Position numbers and translations under genes: made by a program. Below, one piece after another: positions 1 to 5,109 of a DNA stretch of 6,673 bases. The notes under the pieces are model-generated. The model had not been told where the DNA came from, made no database searches, and saw only the letters and a program-made list of their open reading frames with translations. The stretch is from Novosphingobium sp. (GTDB lineage: Bacteria > Pseudomonadota > Alphaproteobacteria > Sphingomonadales > Sphingomonadaceae). The stretch lies in the NCBI GenBank assembly GCA_021299075.1, contig JAJTFU010000109.1, positions 1,165-7,837 on the forward strand. Reading direction: 5' to 3'. Position 1 is the stretch's first letter. Each line of letters starts with the position of its first letter.

Positions 1-120
1 TTTCATCCGCCAGCTGCGATGGCCCTTGGCGGTGACGTAAAGGTACAGGCCTTCTGAATCAGCGAGCTTGTAGTCCCGCTCCTTCGCCTTGGCGCTCTTC
101 ACTTGCATCTCGGTCAGCAT
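1..120 (-). CDS. Tyrosine-recombinase integrase, N-terminal fragment (cut by window edge)
   Basis: The first 40 codons of a gene read leftward out of the window from an ATG at 120. The peptide starts MLTEMQVKSAKAKERDYKLA and continues with ADSEGLYLYVTAKGHRSWRM. This is the typical opening of the arm-type DNA-binding N-terminal domain (DUF4102 family) of P4-like phage and genomic-island integrases, with the hallmark D-x-x-GLYL-x-V and a K-G-x-x-x-W-R stretch. The catalytic domain (R-H-R-Y) lies outside the window, so activity cannot be judged. Such integrases catalyse site-specific insertion and excision of islands, usually at tRNA 3' ends, and this one sits 158 bp from the 3' end of a tRNA-Ser gene transcribed in the same direction. 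A GGGGG tract at 126-130 lies about 5 nt before the ATG and may serve as a weak ribosome-binding site. Family call firm, exact subfamily uncertain. Confidence 0.85.
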   Translation of the reverse strand, partial: MLTEMQVKSAKAKERDYKLADSEGLYLYVTAKGHRSWRMK

Positions 121-123
121 CGA

Positions 124-164
124 TGCCCCCGAATCTCCGGATCGCTGCCCCCAGCCGTGCCCCC
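124..164. repeat. Three TGCCCCC boxes upstream of the integrase
   Basis: TGCCCCC occurs at 124-130, 146-152 and 158-164, with start-to-start spacings of 22 and 12 bp. On the integrase strand these read GGGGGCA, and the one nearest the gene overlaps the probable ribosome-binding site. Short direct repeats in this position fit arm-type integrase binding sites or an autoregulatory operator. That role is inferred from position only. Confidence 0.5.
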
Positions 165-170
165 GGATCA

Positions 171-190
171 ATGTGGAAGCACATGGAAGC
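171..190. repeat. Tandem decamer in integrase leader
   Basis: Two adjacent 10-bp units, ATGTGGAAGC and ACATGGAAGC, share TGGAAGC at 174-180 and 184-190. The 10-bp period puts both copies on the same face of the helix, which suits a protein-binding site such as an integrase arm site or an excisionase site. No function can be shown from sequence alone. Confidence 0.4.
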
Positions 191-244
191 CATGAAACAA
201 ACAGGGAACAACAATGCTCGCAAATCCGCAGAAATGCAAGATAA

Positions 245-277
245 ATAAGCGCTTATGGGATGCTTGCGGAACGCAAG
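245..277. repeat. Palindrome and hairpin just past the tRNA-Ser 3' end (candidate att core flank or tRNA trailer)
   Basis: Positions 245-256 form a perfect 12-bp palindrome, ATAAGCGCTTAT. Positions 263-268 (CTTGCG) and 272-277 (CGCAAG) form a perfect 6-bp stem with a 3-nt loop, ending one base before the encoded CCA of the tRNA. Reading in the tRNA direction, the hairpin comes first and the palindrome follows, so together they could end or process the tRNA precursor. There is no long T tract. The segment also lies where the left attachment site of a tRNA-integrated island would be expected. Confidence 0.45.
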
Positions 278-278
278 G

Positions 279-371
279 TGGCGGAGACGGAGGGATTCGA
301 ACCCTCGGTACCGGATTTACCAGTACGACGGTTTAGCAAACCGTTGGTTTCAGCCACTCACCCACGTCTCC
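279..371 (-). tRNA. tRNA-Ser (anticodon GCU)
   Basis: A complete class II tRNA on the minus strand. The acceptor stem pairs GGAGACG (371-365) with CGTCTCC (289-283), followed by discriminator G at 282 and an encoded CCA at 281-279. The anticodon arm is ACGGT-TTGCTAA-ACCGT, giving anticodon GCU for serine AGC/AGU codons. The T arm is GAGGG-TTCGAAT-CCCTC. A long variable arm (GTACTGG/CCGGTAC around TAAAT) is diagnostic of tRNA-Ser. The length is 90 nt without CCA. Its 3' end points at the integrase gene, so it is the likely integration target and remains intact. Confidence 0.97.
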
Positions 372-393
372 GGATCGCAGCGGCGAAGGGCGG

Positions 394-422
394 CCTATAG
401 CGAGGGTGCCGGGGGGCGGCAA
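394..422 (-). promoter_or_regulatory. Sigma-70-like promoter for tRNA-Ser
   Basis: On the minus strand TTGCCG (422-417, 4 of 6 to TTGACA) is followed after exactly 17 nt by TATAGG (399-394, 4 of 6 to TATAAT). Transcription would begin near 387, leaving a leader of about 16 nt before the mature 5' end at 371, a normal geometry for a bacterial tRNA gene. Confidence 0.6.
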
Positions 423-581
423 GGGGCTGGCGGGACTTTTTGCGTGGGCTGCGTCGGACTCGGTTCACCGTAAAACCGACTCGGCTGGTCGCCTGCCGAT
501 TGCCGGGGAGGGCGGGGTGGATTCTCACCTGTAAAGGTAACCTGCCCGGCTTGCATCCCGGGCAGCCAGGCACGGGATGAG
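423..581 (+). other. eipA leader region with two hairpins
   Basis: No gene is visible here. TCGGTT (460-465) can pair with AACCGA (474-479) around an 8-nt loop. A stronger element follows: CTGCCCGG (542-549) pairs perfectly with CCGGGCAG (558-565) around an 8-nt loop, ending 16 nt before the first candidate eipA start. It has no T tract and faces no upstream plus-strand gene, so it is more likely a leader-RNA structure than a terminator. I could not identify a convincing -35/-10 pair for eipA, nor a CtrA-type TTAA-N7-TTAA site. Confidence 0.4.
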
Positions 582-1349
582 ATGGACATGATCATGGCGG
601 ACATGCGGGGCAAATGGCGGGCCGGACTGGCGGGGCTGTTCGGCTTTGCCGCGCTGGCGTTCAGTGTCAGCGGCGCGGCGCAGGTGACTTCGGTCGACCC
701 CAACAAGGCGATTGACGGGGACTTGAAGACCGCCAGTGCGCCGGCATCAGCCCCGGCCCCGTCGCCCAGCATCGCGGTTGATCCCGCCCCGGCGACGACG
801 GCTGCCGCTCCGGTCGCCACGGCCTCGCAGGCAGCGGCCAGCCCGGCCCAGGCCACCAAGGCGGGCACGACCTACAAGCAGGATGACTTGATCGGCGCGG
901 CCGAGGGCGTGTTCGGCAAGGGCGCGCAAGGGCTGGCCCAGATGATCCAGGATCTGCTCAAGAAGCAGGGCGAGCCCAACGCCTATATCGTCGGGCGCGA
1001 AGGCGGCGGCGCGGTGGTGGTCGGCCTGCGCTATGGCTCGGGCACGCTGCATCACAAGATCGAAGGGCAGAAGCCGGTCTACTGGACCGGGCCGTCGGTT
1101 GGCCTCGATGTGGGGGCCAATGCTGCCAATACCTTCGTGCTGGTCTACAACCTCTACAACACCGAAGACCTCTACAAGCGCTTTGGTGCAGGCGAGGGGC
1201 AGGCCTACCTGGTTGGCGGTTTCCACGTCAGCTACCTGCGCCGCGGCGATGTGGTGCTGATCCCGGTGCGGATGGGCGCGGGGCTGCGGCTGGGCGTCAA
1301 TGCCGGCTACATGAAGTTTTCGAAGAAGCAGCGCTGGCTGCCGTTCTGA
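582..1349 (+). CDS. eipA: EipA family (DUF1134) envelope integrity protein
   Basis: A 255-residue secreted protein. The N-terminus has a basic stretch (RGKWRAG) and a hydrophobic core (residues about 14-30) ending near SGAAQ, a plausible signal-peptidase I site. Residues about 45-95 are Ala/Pro-rich and low complexity, probably a flexible linker. The DUF1134 domain runs from about residue 100 (DDLIGAAEGVFGKGAQGLAQ) to the C-terminus and is rich in glycine and aromatic residues, with GLDVGANAANTFVLVYNLY and a terminal FSKKQRWLPF segment. Brucella EipA, a family member, is a small periplasmic beta-barrel protein supporting cell-envelope integrity, and the family is largely alphaproteobacterial. 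In-frame ATGs at 582, 588, 594 and 603 all precede the signal peptide. A GGGA at 574-577 gives only slight support to the first ones, so the true start may be up to 21 nt later. Transcribed alone, with its own terminator downstream. Confidence 0.9.
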   Translation: MDMIMADMRGKWRAGLAGLFGFAALAFSVSGAAQVTSVDPNKAIDGDLKTASAPASAPAPSPSIAVDPAPATTAAAPVATASQAAASPAQATKAGTTYKQDDLIGAAEGVFGKGAQGLAQMIQDLLKKQGEPNAYIVGREGGGAVVVGLRYGSGTLHHKIEGQKPVYWTGPSVGLDVGANAANTFVLVYNLYNTEDLYKRFGAGEGQAYLVGGFHVSYLRRGDVVLIPVRMGAGLRLGVNAGYMKFSKKQRWLPF

Positions 1350-1374
1350 TGCTGCGCCCTTAATCGGGACCCGC

Positions 1375-1421
1375 GGCAACCGTTCTGCAATTGGAACCCG
1401 GTTGCCTGTCCCTTACAGGCA
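1375..1421 (+). repeat. Overlapping hairpins in the eipA 3' region
   Basis: GGCAACC (1375-1381) plus GTTC (1382-1385) can pair with GAAC (1394-1397) and GGTTGCC (1400-1406), with a 2-nt bulge and an 8-nt loop. TGCCTGT (1403-1409) pairs perfectly with ACAGGCA (1415-1421) around CCCTT. The two share bases 1403-1406 and cannot both form completely. They sit directly before the terminator. Confidence 0.5.
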
Positions 1422-1422
1422 C

Positions 1423-1459
1423 GGCCCGGCAGCCCCCCGAAGCTGCCGGGCCTTTTGCC
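1423..1459 (+). terminator. Intrinsic terminator of eipA
   Basis: GGCCCGGCAGC (1423-1433) is perfectly complementary to GCTGCCGGGCC (1442-1452), an 11-bp GC-rich stem with an 8-nt loop, followed by TTTTGCCTTT. It lies 73 nt after the eipA stop. Read from the other side, it is 14 nt past the nitroreductase stop, but there is no T run in that direction, so ending of the minus-strand operon here would be less efficient. Confidence 0.9.
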
Positions 1460-1466
1460 TTTCTGT

Positions 1467-2141
1467 TCAGTCGAACCCGACCCAGCGGGTGGCTTCCTCG
1501 ACCGATTTGCGTTCCGAGACCACGGCATTGGCCGGGAAGGTCTCATCCGGCCAGCCGAGCGCAACCGCCTTCATGATCACCTGATCTTCCGGGATCCCGG
1601 CATGCTCGCGCACCACCGGGCTTTGCATGATGCCCTGGCTGTTGATCACGCAGCCCAGGCCGCGCGACCAGGCGGCGTTGACCAGCGCGGTGGTGACCGC
1701 GCCGCAATCGAACGGCGTATCGTCGCTGTCGGCCAGTTCCTTGTCATAGGTGATGATCACGCAAACCGGCGCATCGAACTGGCGGAAACCGCGCAGCACC
1801 CAGTCGAGCCGGGCGTCCTTATCATCGCGGGCGATGCCTTGCGCGGCGAAGAGCTGCTTGGCGACGCCGACCTGGCGCTCACGGTGGACGCCTTCAAAGG
1901 CATGGCCGGTGCGGAACTCGCGGCTGTGCGGCACGCCGGCCAGGTTGCGTTCGGTATTGCCGGCGCGGATCCGGTCAAGCGGCTCGCCGGTGATCACGTG
2001 GAAGTTCCACGGCTGGGTATTCATCGAGCTGGGCGCGCGCATCGCCAGGGTCAGAATTTCCTCGATCAGCGCGCGCGGGACCGGCTTGTTGAGATAGCCC
2101 CGGATCGAGCGGCGGCCCATGATGACGTCATCGAATTCCAC
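1467..2141 (-). CDS. FMN-dependent nitroreductase family protein
   Basis: A 224-residue protein of the nitroreductase superfamily, enzymes that reduce nitro groups, quinones or enones with NAD(P)H through bound FMN. Visible signatures are GRRSIRGY at residues 9-16 (the R-x-S-x-R FMN-phosphate contact) and APSSMNTQPWNFHVITG from residue 36 (the flavin-binding P-S-S-x-N-x-Q-P-W segment). Near the C-terminus GWPDE fits the conserved G-x-P segment. The start is taken as GTG at 2141 because AAGAGGA at 2157-2151 lies 9 nt upstream and because the family begins just before the F-D-D-V-I motif. An ATG at 2120 would remove residues before GRRS. The ribosome-binding site overlaps the stop codon of the upstream GST gene (14 nt between genes), so the pair is almost certainly co-transcribed. 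Substrate not predictable. Confidence 0.9.
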   Translation of the reverse strand: MEFDDVIMGRRSIRGYLNKPVPRALIEEILTLAMRAPSSMNTQPWNFHVITGEPLDRIRAGNTERNLAGVPHSREFRTGHAFEGVHRERQVGVAKQLFAAQGIARDDKDARLDWVLRGFRQFDAPVCVIITYDKELADSDDTPFDCGAVTTALVNAAWSRGLGCVINSQGIMQSPVVREHAGIPEDQVIMKAVALGWPDETFPANAVVSERKSVEEATRWVGFD

Positions 2142-2155
2142 GTGTCGTTTTCCTC

Positions 2156-3310
2156 TTAACCCAGAACCAGAACATTGTTTTCGCGTCGGATCGGCCGCGT
2201 CGTGGCGATCGCCATCATGGCCGCTCCGCCGGTGCGGTCGAGCAGATCGGCGAGCCGCGCGGCGTCCGTGCCCCTCAGCGCCGCAGCGGCGGCCTGGGCG
2301 CGGGCGAAGTGCCACAGCGAATGCGGCTGGCTGCCGCGCTCCATCGTCACGCCGCGCCAAGCATAGCTGATCCGCCCAACATGCGGGTGCACCTGCCGCG
2401 CGCCATTGTGCGAGACGAGCTGGCCGGGGGCGGGATCGGCCAAGCTGCCGACCCACTGGTCAAAGCAGGCCGCATCGGCGGCAAGGCCAGGGCCCCACTG
2501 GTCGAACACCACCCGCAGCACGGCCTCAAGCGTTTCGGGCAGGGCATCGCCGGTCGTGAAGTCAGCACCGTAGCCCGGGAAATCGGGATCCTCGATCGCG
2601 GCGGTGTTCATCCGCTCGGTCCAGCGGAACACGTTCGGGGCCGTGGTCTTCATCAGGAAGCTGGGCACCGGATCGCGGGCCAGGTGGGCATAAAGCGGGG
2701 CCATCATTCCGAAATCGGCCAGGCTGGGGCGCCCGCCCAGCAGATAGGGATGCTGCTGAAAGTGCTTGTCCAGCACGGCCAGCAGTTCGGCATAGCTTTC
2801 TTCCATCGCCGGGATGACCGCTTCGGTCACGCCCAGGTTGGGCAGGAAGCCGGCGAAGCGCGTCATCAGCTTGCCGGCCGTTTCCAGCCGCTGCTCATGC
2901 GGCATGTGCGGAATGGCGCGGGCGAATTCGGTGCGCAGGAACAACTCTTGCCGGTCGCGATAGGACCAGCGGTAATGCATCGCCAGCGGCAGCAGATAGT
3001 TTGACCCGAAGGCGTCGAGCACGTGGGCCATGACCTGCTGGACCGGACCGGGCGGGGTAAGATCGGGCGCTGGTGTGCAGGCTTCGATCGTGTCGATGAT
3101 CGCCGTGGTGTCCTGGACGATTTCACCAGTCGGGTTGCGGACCACCGGGATCACCATGTGGCCGACCTGCGGGATCACTTGGCCCAGGAATTCCGGATCG
3201 GCCGCCGAAACCTCGCGGTAGGGTACGCCCTTCTTGATCAGATAGCTGCGGGCCTTGCCGGCATAGAGCGAGTGCGGCGTTGCCCACAGAATGTACTGGC
3301 CACCGGCCAT
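2156..3310 (-). CDS. Long glutathione S-transferase-fold protein with C-terminal extension
   Basis: A 384-residue protein. Residues about 5-76 form a thioredoxin-like GST_N domain: Ser14 in TPHSLYAGKARSYL aligns with the catalytic Ser/Cys position, Pro55 in MVIPVV is the expected cis-proline, and D67-T68 (IVQDTTAII) occupies the place of the usual E-S pair that binds the glutathione gamma-glutamyl group. A helical GST_C domain follows, with the N-capping box RPSLADF at residues 194-200. From about residue 240 to 384 there is an extra segment absent from ordinary GSTs (200-230 aa), containing SHNGARQVHPHVG and an Ala-rich helix-like tail. A GGGAGGGGG tract just upstream supports the ATG at 3310. 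It lies between the DJ-1-like and nitroreductase genes, 45 and 14 nt away. Whether it uses glutathione or another thiol is open. Confidence 0.85.
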   Translation of the reverse strand: MAGGQYILWATPHSLYAGKARSYLIKKGVPYREVSAADPEFLGQVIPQVGHMVIPVVRNPTGEIVQDTTAIIDTIEACTPAPDLTPPGPVQQVMAHVLDAFGSNYLLPLAMHYRWSYRDRQELFLRTEFARAIPHMPHEQRLETAGKLMTRFAGFLPNLGVTEAVIPAMEESYAELLAVLDKHFQQHPYLLGGRPSLADFGMMAPLYAHLARDPVPSFLMKTTAPNVFRWTERMNTAAIEDPDFPGYGADFTTGDALPETLEAVLRVVFDQWGPGLAADAACFDQWVGSLADPAPGQLVSHNGARQVHPHVGRISYAWRGVTMERGSQPHSLWHFARAQAAAAALRGTDAARLADLLDRTGGAAMMAIATTRPIRRENNVLVLG

Positions 3311-3322
3311 GAATCGCCCCCT

Positions 3323-3341
3323 CCCGCTGTTTTCAGGCGGG
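3323..3341 (-). other. Intercistronic hairpin before the GST gene
   Basis: On the minus strand CCCG, a bulged C, and CTG pair with CAG and CGGG around an AAAA loop. The structure lies in the 45-nt gap between the DJ-1-like stop and the GST start, with its 3' arm touching the G-rich ribosome-binding tract. It could tune GST translation or protect mRNA ends. It has no T tract and is unlikely to be a terminator. Confidence 0.4.
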
Positions 3342-3355
3342 CTTGTGGCACGCGA

Positions 3356-4048
3356 TCAGGCGGACTGGAAGCCCAGTCGCTCTGCTGACGCGATCAGTTC
3401 GGCCCGCCGGGTCGGGGCCAGGCGATTGGCGCGGGCGGTATAGACATCGACCAGCGCCTGGCCAGCCTTGGCGGGCGAGCCGCCGTCGAACGGCGGGGCG
3501 GGATCATATTCCAGCGCGAGTTGGACCGCGCGGGCATGATCTTCACCCGCGATCTCGGCCATCAGCGCCAGGGCAAAGTCGATCCCCGCCGTTACCCCGC
3601 CGCCGGTCGCGCGGTTGCGGTCGATCACTTGGCGGGCGTGGACGGGCTCGGCGCCAAACAAGGCTAGCAGGTCATGCCAGGCCCAGTGCGTGGTGGCCTT
3701 GTAGCCCTTGAGCAGTCCCGCCGCGCCCAGGATCAGCGCGCCGGTACAGACGCTGGTGACCCAGGCCGCCTCGCTGCCGACCTGCCGCACCCAGTCGAGC
3801 GCAGGTTCGTGGTCGATCACCTTGGCAACGCCGATCCCGCCGGGCAGGCAAATCAGGTCGGCCTTTGGCACTTCGGCAAAGGTTGCGGTGGGCAGGATCG
3901 AAAAGCCGGCATCGGTCGGTACCGGATCTCGTCTGTCCCAGACCAGATCGACCTTGGCATCGGGCAGACGCGAAAGGAACTGGGCCGGGCCGGTCAGGTC
4001 CAGCTGGGTGACGTTCGGGAAGAGCAGGAAGGCGATGTGCATCGCCAT
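3356..4048 (-). CDS. DJ-1/PfpI family protein, isonitrile hydratase-like
   Basis: A 230-residue protein with the DJ-1/PfpI (type 1 glutamine amidotransferase-like) fold. It opens with HIAFLLFPNVTQLDLTGPAQ, in which Asp17 matches the catalytic-site acid of Pseudomonas isocyanide hydratase. The nucleophile elbow TSVCTGALILGAAGLLKGY places Cys101 and Thr102 at the same numbers as in that enzyme, which hydrates isonitriles to N-formamides. LICLPGG near residue 65 is the usual glycine-rich turn. Isonitrile hydratase is the best functional guess, but many relatives have unknown substrates. The start is uncertain: ATG 4048 keeps family numbering, while ATG 4042 is better spaced (6 nt) from AAGGG. 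This is the first gene of the three-gene minus-strand cluster, and its promoter must lie in or beyond the flagellar remnant immediately upstream. Confidence 0.87.
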   Translation of the reverse strand: MAMHIAFLLFPNVTQLDLTGPAQFLSRLPDAKVDLVWDRRDPVPTDAGFSILPTATFAEVPKADLICLPGGIGVAKVIDHEPALDWVRQVGSEAAWVTSVCTGALILGAAGLLKGYKATTHWAWHDLLALFGAEPVHARQVIDRNRATGGGVTAGIDFALALMAEIAGEDHARAVQLALEYDPAPPFDGGSPAKAGQALVDVYTARANRLAPTRRAELIASAERLGFQSA

Positions 4049-4065
4049 CCCTTGGCACGGCCCGT

Positions 4066-4227
4066 TCAGCGCATCAACAGGATCGAGATCCGGCGGTTGC
4101 GTGGGTCCTGCGGGTTTTCGCGCACCAGTGGCTCGCGGTCGGCCACGCCTTCGATCTTGCGGAACCTACCCTCGGCGATGCCCTGGCGCAGCAGCGCCTG
4201 GCGGGTCGCTTCGGCGCGGCTGCAACT
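4066..4227 (-). pseudogene. MotB-like (OmpA-domain) C-terminal remnant
   Basis: An open frame on the minus strand ends at TGA 4068-4066 and reads SCSRAEATRQALLRQGIAEG, then RFRKIEGVADREPLVRENPQ and DPRNRRISILLMR. This is the end of the OmpA/MotB peptidoglycan-binding domain, and the D-P-x-N-R-R-I-S-I-L ending is typical of the flagellar stator protein MotB. Roughly 54 residues remain of a protein normally around 250-350 aa. Upstream the frame hits a TAG at 4242-4240, there is no suitable start codon, and homology stops near 4227. The signal is clear as an OmpA-domain tail; MotB specifically is likely, not proven. Confidence 0.75.
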
Positions 4228-4374
4228 AGTGATGCAGCTCTATTTCGTCGAGGAACTGAACCTGGCGGAAATCGCTGCAACGCTGGATGTTTCCGTGCCG
4301 CGCGTGCATCAGCTCAAGGCCCAGGCGCTGGAACGACTGCGCGCCGCGCTGGGGGGCAGGTGGATATCGTCTAG
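4217..4374 (+). pseudogene. FliA (flagellar sigma-28) region 4 C-terminal remnant
   Basis: The plus-strand frame reads RLQLVMQLYFVEELNLAEIA, then ATLDVSVPRVHQLKAQALER and LRAAL, up to 4351. This is the sigma region 4.2 helix-turn-helix of FliA, with the signature Y-x-x-E-L-x-L-x-E-I-A and V-S-x-P-R-V-H-Q-L-K. Only about 45 residues of a roughly 240-residue sigma factor remain, and regions 2 and 3 are absent. Left of 4217 the same frame runs antisense to the MotB-like tail. The reading frame no longer stops at a natural end but continues into the next gene. A one-base change in the G6 tract at 4351-4356 would restore a stop at 4372-4374, hinting at a frameshift after loss of function. No ribosome-binding site precedes the ATG at 4232. 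Confidence 0.8.
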
Positions 4375-4392
4375 CTTGCGTGTGGGGGGTGC

Positions 4393-5109
4393 GTGCTGCA
4401 ATATGTCCGCATGTCCGCTTGTGAAACCTGCGTTGTGCGCAATCGAGCCATCTGTGCCTCGCTCGATTCCAACGAGTTGGAAACGCTCAACACTATCGGG
4501 CGCCGCCGCATCCTGGCACCGGGTGAATCGCTGATCTGGGAGGGTGAGGATTCGGTCCTCGTCGCCAATGTGATCGACGGCGTGCTCAAGCTGTCCACCG
4601 GGACCGAAGACGGGCGCGAGCAGATTGTCGGTGTGGTCTATCCGTCCGATTTCATTGGCCGGCCATTCGGTTCGACCACCGGCCACGGCGTGACCGCGCT
4701 GACCGAGGCCAAGGTCTGCGTGTGCAGCCGCCGCGATTTCGATGCCTTTGCGCGCGAACATCCGGCGCTGGAGCACAAGCTGCTGCAACGCACCTTGGGG
4801 GAGCTGGACCGCACGCGGCGCTGGATGCTGCTGCTGGGCCGCAAGTCGGCTGGCGAACGGGTTGCCAGCTTTATCATGGAAATGTCCGAACGCCTGGTCG
4901 AACAGGGCTGCCAGGGCAGCCATGACCAGCCGCTGAAGCGCTTTACTCTGCCGTTCTCGCGCCAGCAGGTAGCCGATGTGCTGGGGCTGACGATCGAAAC
5001 CGTCAGCCGCCAGTTCACCCGGCTCAAGTCCGAAGGCCTGATCGACCTGCCTTCGCGGCGCGAGGTGGTCATCCTCGACCGCGAAGGGCTGATCGCCGAG
5101 GCTGGTTAG
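4393..5109 (+). CDS. fnrL: Crp/Fnr-family oxygen-sensing regulator, FnrL type
   Basis: A 238-residue transcription factor. The N-terminus carries C10-x2-C13-x7-C21 (CETCVVRNRAIC), and Cys109/Cys111 (KVCVCSRRDF) supply the fourth ligand position, as expected for a 4Fe-4S cluster that breaks down in oxygen. Residues about 30-120 form the cyclic-nucleotide-binding-like beta roll, followed by a long dimer helix around ELDRTRRWMLLLGRKSAGER. The C-terminal helix-turn-helix SRQQVADVLGLTIETVSRQF has the E-x-x-S-R recognition motif that reads TTGAT half-sites. FNR/FnrL proteins activate microaerobic genes. A GTG at 4393 with a nearby G-run (4384-4389) is taken as the start; ATG 4411 gives a protein 6 residues shorter that keeps all cysteines. 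It converges with ompW, and FNR-type boxes lie just beyond that gene. No FNR box was seen upstream of this gene itself. Confidence 0.9.
   Translation: MLQYVRMSACETCVVRNRAICASLDSNELETLNTIGRRRILAPGESLIWEGEDSVLVANVIDGVLKLSTGTEDGREQIVGVVYPSDFIGRPFGSTTGHGVTALTEAKVCVCSRRDFDAFAREHPALEHKLLQRTLGELDRTRRWMLLLGRKSAGERVASFIMEMSERLVEQGCQGSHDQPLKRFTLPFSRQQVADVLGLTIETVSRQFTRLKSEGLIDLPSRREVVILDREGLIAEAG

Noticed and set aside
255..473. 72-codon plus-strand open frame across the tRNA-Ser gene
   Set aside because: It reads through the antisense strand of an intact tRNA and its promoter, so it is not a gene.
1455..2159. 234-codon open frame on the plus strand opposite the nitroreductase
   Set aside because: It is antisense to a clear nitroreductase, has no family signature and has the His/Arg/Ala-rich composition typical of reversed GC-rich genes.
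2142..2456. In-frame 105-codon upstream extension of the nitroreductase
   Set aside because: The extension overlaps the GST coding region on the same strand in another frame, matches no domain, and a well-spaced ribosome-binding site precedes GTG 2141.
3674..4534. A 286-codon plus-strand open frame containing the FliA segment
   Set aside because: Its first part is antisense to the DJ-1-like gene and the MotB-like tail, and its end overlaps fnrL. Only the middle 45 residues are real homology, so it is treated as a pseudogene remnant.
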